NCBI RefSeq assembly: GCF_042665155.1
Contig: NZ_JBHTCG010000020.1
Span: forward strand, 62,001 to 126,000
Source of the DNA: Sphaerisporangium rhizosphaerae
GTDB taxonomy: Bacteria; Actinomycetota; Actinomycetes; Streptosporangiales; Streptosporangiaceae
Length of the DNA: 64,000 bases
Reading direction: 5' to 3'
Shown: positions 59,535 to 64,000 of the stretch, piece by piece
Layout of the letters: every line of letters begins with the position of its first letter
How positions within the stretch are numbered: position 1 is the first letter of the stretch
Position numbers and translations under genes: made by a program
The notes under the pieces: generated by a model
The model's input: the letters and a program-made list of their open reading frames with translations, nothing else
Databases searched by the model: none
Told to the model about the DNA's origin: nothing

Positions 59535-61154
59535 ATGTCGGGCATGAAACGACGATTGATCGTCCTGATGGCGGCGGCGGTGCCGGCGGCGGCGGCGCTG
59601 ACGCCCACGGCCGCCGGCGCCCTCTCCCGCGACAGCGGCCCCGCAGCCGCCACGACCTGCGCCGCGGTTCCCGTCTCCGCGCCCTCCGGCACGAAGGTGG
59701 AGTCGGTGAAGGCGGTCGCCCACGCCGGCGGAACCGTCACCTTCCCCGCCGCACCACCGCTGCACCCCGAGGAGGAGACGCTCACCGACGTGCCCGCCTG
59801 GTGCGACCTCACCGTCACGGTGAGCCACCCGGGCGCGAAGGACCACGTCGCCATCAAGATCTCGCTGCCCCAGGACAGGAAGAAGTGGACCGGACGGTTC
59901 CAGGCCACCGGAGGCAGCGCCTACCTCGCCGGTGATCTTGGCGGGGCCCCGCTGGTCAGCGCGGTGAAGGCCGGCTATGTCGCCGCGGCGACCGATGCCG
60001 GCGTCGGCGCGAACCCGCTCGACGTGAGCGGCTGGGCGCTCACCGCGGCCGGAAAGGTCAACACCCCGCTGCTGGAGAACTTCGCCTCCCGCTCGCTGCA
60101 CGACATGGCCGTCATCGGCAAGGACGTGGCGAAGAGGTTCTACGACCGATCCGTGAGTTACGCCTACTGGAACGGCTGCTCCACCGGCGGCCGCCAGGGG
60201 TACGAGGAGGCCCAGAGCCGCCCGGCCGACTTCGACGGGATCCTCGCCAAGGCCCCGGCGATCAACTGGGACCGGTTCGCGGTCGCCACGCTCTGGTCGC
60301 AGGCCGTCTTCAACGAGGAGAAGGTGGCGCCCACCTCGTGTGAGCTGGAGGCTTTCACCGCCGCCGCGGTCAAGGCCTGCGACACCCTCGACGGGGTCGA
60401 GGACGGCGTCATCGACAGCCCGCACAAGTGCGGCTGGGACCCCCGTCGCCTCGTCGGCACCAAGGTCGTCTGCGAGGACAAGACGATCGTGATCTCCCGC
60501 GCCACCGCGGACGCGGTGCGCAAGGTCTGGGCGGGGCCGGTCATCTCCGGCCGCAAGCTCTGGTACGGGCCGAACAAGGGCGCGAGCCTGGCCGCCCTGG
60601 CCTCTCCCGGCGCCCCGTTCTTCGTCGCCGACACCTGGGTCAAGTACTTCGTGACGCAGGACCCCTCGTTCGACACCACGAAGCTCACCTACACGTCCTT
60701 CGGGCGGCTCTTCCGCGCGTCGCAGCGGCGGTTCAACGACATCATCGGCAGCGACGACCCGGACCTGTCCGCGTTCGCGAAGGCCGGCGGCAAGCTGCTG
60801 AGCTGGCACGGCCAGACCGACGAACTGGTGCCCACCCAGGGCACGGTCGACTACCGGGAGCGGGTCGAGCGGGCCCTCGGCGGCGGCGAGCGGGTCGACG
60901 ACTTCTACCGGCTGTTCCTTCTGCCCGGCGTGAACCACTGCGGCGGCGGCACCGGCCCGTACCCGGCCGACGACCTGGGCGCACTGGTCACCTGGGTGGA
61001 GAAGGGCAAGGCTCCGGCCACCCTGGCCGCCTCGGTTTCCGGCGCCGACGGCAGGACCGTCACGCGGAACGTCTGCCGCTACCCGATGGTGGCCCGCTAC
61101 ACCGGTCACGGCGACACGGCCTCGGCCGCGAACTACCGCTGCGTCACCGCCTGA
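59535..61154 (+). CDS. Secreted tannase/feruloyl-esterase family hydrolase
   Basis: This 539-residue exported alpha/beta-hydrolase has a signal peptide MSGMKRRLIVLMAAAVPAAAAL. The family CS-D-HC motif is complete: Ser in YWNGCSTGGRQGYEEAQ (Cys just before Ser), Asp in GQTDELVPTQ, and His-Cys in LLPGVNHCGGGTGPY. A disulfide links the two Cys in relatives. ATG 59535 or 59544 may be the start. It hydrolyses gallate or ferulate esters of plant material in the medium. A 20-bp palindrome lies 26 bases upstream. Confidence 0.93.
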   Translation: MSGMKRRLIVLMAAAVPAAAALTPTAAGALSRDSGPAAATTCAAVPVSAPSGTKVESVKAVAHAGGTVTFPAAPPLHPEEETLTDVPAWCDLTVTVSHPGAKDHVAIKISLPQDRKKWTGRFQATGGSAYLAGDLGGAPLVSAVKAGYVAAATDAGVGANPLDVSGWALTAAGKVNTPLLENFASRSLHDMAVIGKDVAKRFYDRSVSYAYWNGCSTGGRQGYEEAQSRPADFDGILAKAPAINWDRFAVATLWSQAVFNEEKVAPTSCELEAFTAAAVKACDTLDGVEDGVIDSPHKCGWDPRRLVGTKVVCEDKTIVISRATADAVRKVWAGPVISGRKLWYGPNKGASLAALASPGAPFFVADTWVKYFVTQDPSFDTTKLTYTSFGRLFRASQRRFNDIIGSDDPDLSAFAKAGGKLLSWHGQTDELVPTQGTVDYRERVERALGGGERVDDFYRLFLLPGVNHCGGGTGPYPADDLGALVTWVEKGKAPATLAASVSGADGRTVTRNVCRYPMVARYTGHGDTASAANYRCVTA

Positions 61155-61169
61155 CCCTGTCCGCACGAC

Positions 61170-61204
61170 GCGGCGGCCCCGGGGACTCTCCCCGGGGCCG
61201 CCGC
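61170..61204. terminator. 16-bp GC-rich hairpin after the tannase-family gene
   Basis: GCGGCGGCCCCGGGGA pairs perfectly with TCCCCGGGGCCGCCGC around a CTC loop. It lies 15 bases after the hydrolase stop, between that gene and the convergent VOC gene ending at 61235. Confidence 0.85.
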
Positions 61205-61234
61205 GGTCATACGGTGGGCGCGTCCAGCGCGGTC

Positions 61235-61690
61235 TCAGCGGCCGGGGGCGCGCTCGGTGACCTCCTGCAACAGGAAACCGTTGCCGTCCGGATCGCTGAA
61301 CGAGGCGAACGAACCGTACGAGAGGCGGCCGGGGTAGAGGCCGGGAACCCGCTTCTCCTCGCCCGCGTGGTGGAAGACGCCGCCCGCGTCGTGGAAGATC
61401 TCGCTGACCTCGACGCCGCGGCCGACCAGGTCGGCCCGGGCCTCCTCGATGTCGCGCACGATCAGGTGCACGTTCTGCGCCGACCCGGGCGCGGCGGTGC
61501 CGATGCCTTCGCCCACGATGATCGAGCAGTGGGAGCCCGGCGGGGTGAAGTGCACGACCCGGAAGTCCTGGCCGCCGACGTAGTCGAGATCCTCGCGAAA
61601 TCCGATCCGCTTGTAGAACTCCTTGGCCCGGTCGACGTCGGCCACCGGCAGCACGATCACTTCGAGCAGGTAGTCCACCACTGTCTCCAC
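61235..61690 (-). CDS. VOC-superfamily protein (glyoxalase/bleomycin-resistance fold)
   Basis: This 151-residue protein has two beta-alpha-beta-beta-beta units: VIVLPVADVDRAKEFYKRIGFREDLDY, then QNVHLIVRDIEEARADLVGRGVEV and FASFSDPDGNGFLLQEV. His/Glu metal ligands of glyoxalase I are only partly placed, so a dioxygenase, isomerase or binding role is possible. GTG 61690 is given; in-frame GTGs at 61681 and 61678 lie better relative to AAGAGG. The palindrome at 61759 precedes it. It is convergent with the tannase-family gene. Confidence 0.88.
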   Translation of the reverse strand: METVVDYLLEVIVLPVADVDRAKEFYKRIGFREDLDYVGGQDFRVVHFTPPGSHCSIIVGEGIGTAAPGSAQNVHLIVRDIEEARADLVGRGVEVSEIFHDAGGVFHHAGEEKRVPGLYPGRLSYGSFASFSDPDGNGFLLQEVTERAPGR

Positions 61691-61758
61691 CTCTTCACGA
61701 TCACGGTGATGCCGTCCGGCATCCGGTGTCCACGATCACGTGCGGGGCAGGACGCTCG

Positions 61759-61796
61759 CCCCAGGGTGACCCCCTGGGGGCGTCCCTGGGGTCACC
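61759..61796. promoter_or_regulatory. Palindrome cluster upstream of the VOC gene
   Basis: CCCCAGG-N7-CCTGGGG (61759-61779) is followed by a third half, CCCTGGGG. The outer GGTGACCCC/GGGGTCACC (to 61796) also pairs. The element matches the 59490-59509 palindrome. It lies 70-105 bases before the VOC start and overlaps the last codon of the upstream LuxR-family gene, so a terminator role is also possible. Confidence 0.5.
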
Positions 61797-64000
61797 TGTC
61801 GCGCAGGGCGGAGGCGAGCTCGCGGCGCGAGCCGATGCCGAGCTTGGTGAAGACCTTGCGCAAGTGCCATTCGACGGTGCGCGGACTGAGGAACAGCACG
61901 GCGCCGATCTCCGGATTGGTGCGGCCCGCCACGGCCAGACGCGCGATCTGCGCCTCCTGGGGGGTGAGCTCCTCCCGTTCTCCGAGGGTCCGCCTGCGCA
62001 CCGTCTCACCGGTGGCGGCCAGTTCCCGCCCGGCCCGCTCGGCGAACCCCTCCGCGCCGATGGTGGTGAACGCCTCGTGCGCGACGCGCAGCTGTGCCCG
62101 GGCGTCGGCCCGCCGGTTCTCCCGTCGCAGCCACTCACCGTAGAGCAGGCGGGCCCGGGCGGTCTGCAGACCGAGCCGGGTGGCGGACAACCGCTCGATC
62201 GCTTCTCGGTAGTGCTCCTCGACCGATCCGACCGATCCGACCGATCCGACCGATCCGACCGATCCGACCGATCCGACCGAGCCGACCGATCCGACCGAGC
62301 CGGCCGGGGCGACCGATCCGGCGAGCGCGTCCGCGAGCGCCTGGGCGCCGAGGGCCCAGTCGGTGCCGGCGGCACGTGTGCGGGCGGCGAGGCGGTCACG
62401 TGCCCGCGCCGCGACGGCGTGCTCCCCGGCGCGCGCGGCGGCTTCCACCAGCTCCCCGAGCGACCACTGCAGGACGGCGAGGTCTTCGTGCCGGGCCGCC
62501 TCGCGGGCCGCCCGCAGCGCGGCGGGGTAACGGCCGAGCCCGTTGTACAGCACCGCTCTGCTGTACCCGGCGACGGCGAGCAGCCACCCCAGGCCACCCG
62601 CCTCGGCGTTGTTCACCAGAGCCTCGTTGAGCTCCAGCGCCGGCTCCTCGCGGCCGCGGTGCGCGGCCAGGATGACCGCGGTGGCCGGATGCGGGGACGA
62701 GCCGGTGGCGTTGCCGAGGGCCTCGGCCTCCTCCAGCAGGTCCGAGGCGTCGGCGAAGCGGCCGGCGTAGATCAGCGCGGTGGCACGGAAGGTCAGCGCG
62801 CTCGGCAGGAGGGACAGCGCGCCGGTCTCACGGGCGTAGCCGACGGCCTGCTCGGTCCTGGTGAGAAACGCCACGTCGTCCCACACCTCGTGCAAGATCG
62901 CCCCGCTCAGCCAGACCAGGTCCACGTCGTTGTGCGGGGAGACCTCGGCCAGGGCGCGAGCGAACAGCGGCACCGCCGCCGCGTGCCCCTCCAGGCTCCA
63001 CGCCGTCAGAGCCGCGAGGAGCAGACCGGCCGGCTCCCCGCCCGCGGGAACGCCCCGGGCCGCCTCGGCGGCGCGGCGCAGGTCGCCGTCGCCGAGGCAT
63101 CCCGCGTTCACGGCCGCACCGATCGCAGCCAGGTAGGTCTCCCGGGCCGCCGCGGGATCCAGCGTCGCAAGACGGCGTGCGGCCGACAGCAGCGGCGGCC
63201 CGGCCGCCCGTCCGGCGTTGAGCGCGAACGCCACCTTGGCGCGCAGCCGCTCCACTCCGGCCTGCTGCACCAGGTCCAGCGGACCGAGTTCGGCCGAGGC
63301 CAGCAGCTCCGGAACCTCGGCGAGGGCCCCGGCGGCGAACCGGGCCGCCGCGGCGGCCAGGGTGCGCCCGGCGCGCTTGGCCGGATCGGGGGTCAGCTCA
63401 GCCGCGCGCTCCAGGAAGGCCGCGGCCGCCGCCCGCCCGCCACGGGCCACCGCACGGCCGGCCGACCGCTCCAGTTCGCCGGCGACCTCCTCGTCCGGTC
63501 CCAGCGCGGCGTGCGCCCGGTGCCAGGCACGGCGGTCGGGGTCCCGCCCGGGATCGGTCACCTCGGCGAGCGCCCGATGGACCTCCCGCAGCCCGGAAGG
63601 CGCGGCGGAGCGCCGGCTGGCCGAGCGGACCAGCGGATGCCGGAACCGGACCCGGGTCCCGATCTCGATCAGGCCCGCGGCGGCCGCGGGCGCCGCGGCG
63701 TCCATCCCGACGCCCAGCCGCTCCAGCGCGCGCCACAGCAACGGCACGTCGCCGAGCGGTTCGACGGCGGCGGTGAGCAGCAGTGTGCGGGTGTCCTCGG
63801 GCAGCGCCGCGATGCGCCGCTGGAAGCCCTCCTCGACCCGGCCCACCAGCGGTGTCCCGCCGTGCCCGCCGAACCCGAACGCCAGTTCCGCCGGTGTGAG
63901 ACCGCGCGGCAGTTCGAGCAGGGCGAGCGGGTTGCCGCGGGTCTCGGCGACGATCCGGTCGCGTACCCGGGCGTCGATCGGCCCGGGCAGGACCGAGTCC
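61792..64000 (-). CDS. LuxR-family regulator with ATPase-type N-terminal part (cut by window edge)
   Basis: The frame stays open to the window end, so the 5' part is missing. The visible 736 residues begin PIDARVRDRIVAETRGNPLALLELPRGLTPAELAFGFGG, the late part of an AAA/NB-ARC-like LAL regulator. A TPR-like helical middle follows, then a C-terminal LuxR HTH (LTPQEAQIARLAVAGRTNPEIGAVLFLSPRTVEWHLRKVFTKLG). LAL proteins are ATP-dependent activators, often of carbohydrate or antibiotic genes. An internal (Gly-Ser-Val)n run is unusual. It may control the adjacent VOC and hydrolase genes. Confidence 0.93.
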   Translation of the reverse strand, partial: DSVLPGPIDARVRDRIVAETRGNPLALLELPRGLTPAELAFGFGGHGGTPLVGRVEEGFQRRIAALPEDTRTLLLTAAVEPLGDVPLLWRALERLGVGMDAAAPAAAAGLIEIGTRVRFRHPLVRSASRRSAAPSGLREVHRALAEVTDPGRDPDRRAWHRAHAALGPDEEVAGELERSAGRAVARGGRAAAAAFLERAAELTPDPAKRAGRTLAAAAARFAAGALAEVPELLASAELGPLDLVQQAGVERLRAKVAFALNAGRAAGPPLLSAARRLATLDPAAARETYLAAIGAAVNAGCLGDGDLRRAAEAARGVPAGGEPAGLLLAALTAWSLEGHAAAVPLFARALAEVSPHNDVDLVWLSGAILHEVWDDVAFLTRTEQAVGYARETGALSLLPSALTFRATALIYAGRFADASDLLEEAEALGNATGSSPHPATAVILAAHRGREEPALELNEALVNNAEAGGLGWLLAVAGYSRAVLYNGLGRYPAALRAAREAARHEDLAVLQWSLGELVEAAARAGEHAVAARARDRLAARTRAAGTDWALGAQALADALAGSVAPAGSVGSVGSVGSVGSVGSVGSVGSVGSVEEHYREAIERLSATRLGLQTARARLLYGEWLRRENRRADARAQLRVAHEAFTTIGAEGFAERAGRELAATGETVRRRTLGEREELTPQEAQIARLAVAGRTNPEIGAVLFLSPRTVEWHLRKVFTKLGIGSRRELASALRDR
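62221..62301 (-). repeat. Nine 9-bp tandem repeats encoding Gly-Ser-Val
   Basis: GACCGATCC repeats six times exactly, then three more units alternate with GACCGAGCC. On the coding strand each unit reads Gly-Ser-Val. The perfect copies suggest recent replication slippage, and copy number may vary in frame. Confidence 0.9.

Overview
The window is about 72% GC. It encodes actinobacterial hallmarks: an XRE/DUF397 pair, an actinobacterial-type integration host factor, an acVLRF1-type release factor, an F420-dependent oxidoreductase, a mycobacterial-type GH15 trehalase-like enzyme and secreted enzymes with Pro-Ser linkers and CBM2 modules. The best fit is the chromosome of a filamentous actinomycete, probably Streptosporangiales (Nonomuraea or Streptosporangium type). 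That placement is inferred from gene content, not computed. By eye I found no rRNA, tRNA, CRISPR array, transposase or prophage module.

Layout. 1-5.7 kb: a cut F420-dependent oxidoreductase, an isochorismatase-like hydrolase, a decayed GMC-oxidoreductase remnant, the XRE/DUF397 pair, a LysE exporter and an XRE regulator divergent from a quinone oxidoreductase. 5.9-8.3 kb: an NCS1 permease translationally coupled to a hydantoin/allantoin-type racemase. 8.4-18 kb: a YbdK-like carboxylate-amine ligase, a serine hydrolase, a PPOX flavoprotein, a degenerate EAL-CBS protein, acVLRF1, a secreted CBM2 esterase, and PaaX and IclR regulators. 18-26.3 kb: an ABC-F protein with a leaderless upstream micro-ORF, a small HTH protein, an enoyl-CoA hydratase, an ABC exporter, a sulfotransferase and an LD-carboxypeptidase. 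26.3-34 kb: the GH15 enzyme, a YczE/YczR (MocR) divergent pair, a POT peptide transporter and a long-chain acyl-CoA ligase. 34-38.4 kb: two related secreted proteins, a 98-residue unknown beside an orphan mIHF-like gene, and a secreted M14 carboxypeptidase.

38.5-41.8 kb is the least explained segment. It is a translationally coupled operon of a four-helix membrane protein with a large unassigned C-terminal domain, a 184-residue orphan protein and a GpgS-like glycosyltransferase. 42-51 kb: an aldo/keto reductase, a cytochrome P450, Mug glycosylase coupled to TspO, a phosphoesterase-MFS-periplasmic protein operon and a DEAD-box helicase. 51-54 kb: a type III PKS, methyltransferase and flavoprotein operon laid out like srsABC (phenolic lipids). 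54-64 kb: a PPOX protein, an NhaA-DsbA fusion, a VanY-like peptidase, an SDR divergent from a TetR regulator over a perfect 21-bp inverted repeat, a secreted tannase/feruloyl-esterase family hydrolase, a VOC protein and a cut LuxR-family ATPase regulator.

Most genes sit in short operons with 4-nt stop/start overlaps. Convergent pairs are separated by GC-rich hairpins. Several regulatory palindromes can be matched to a neighbouring regulator: XRE, MocR, TetR and possibly the LuxR-family protein.
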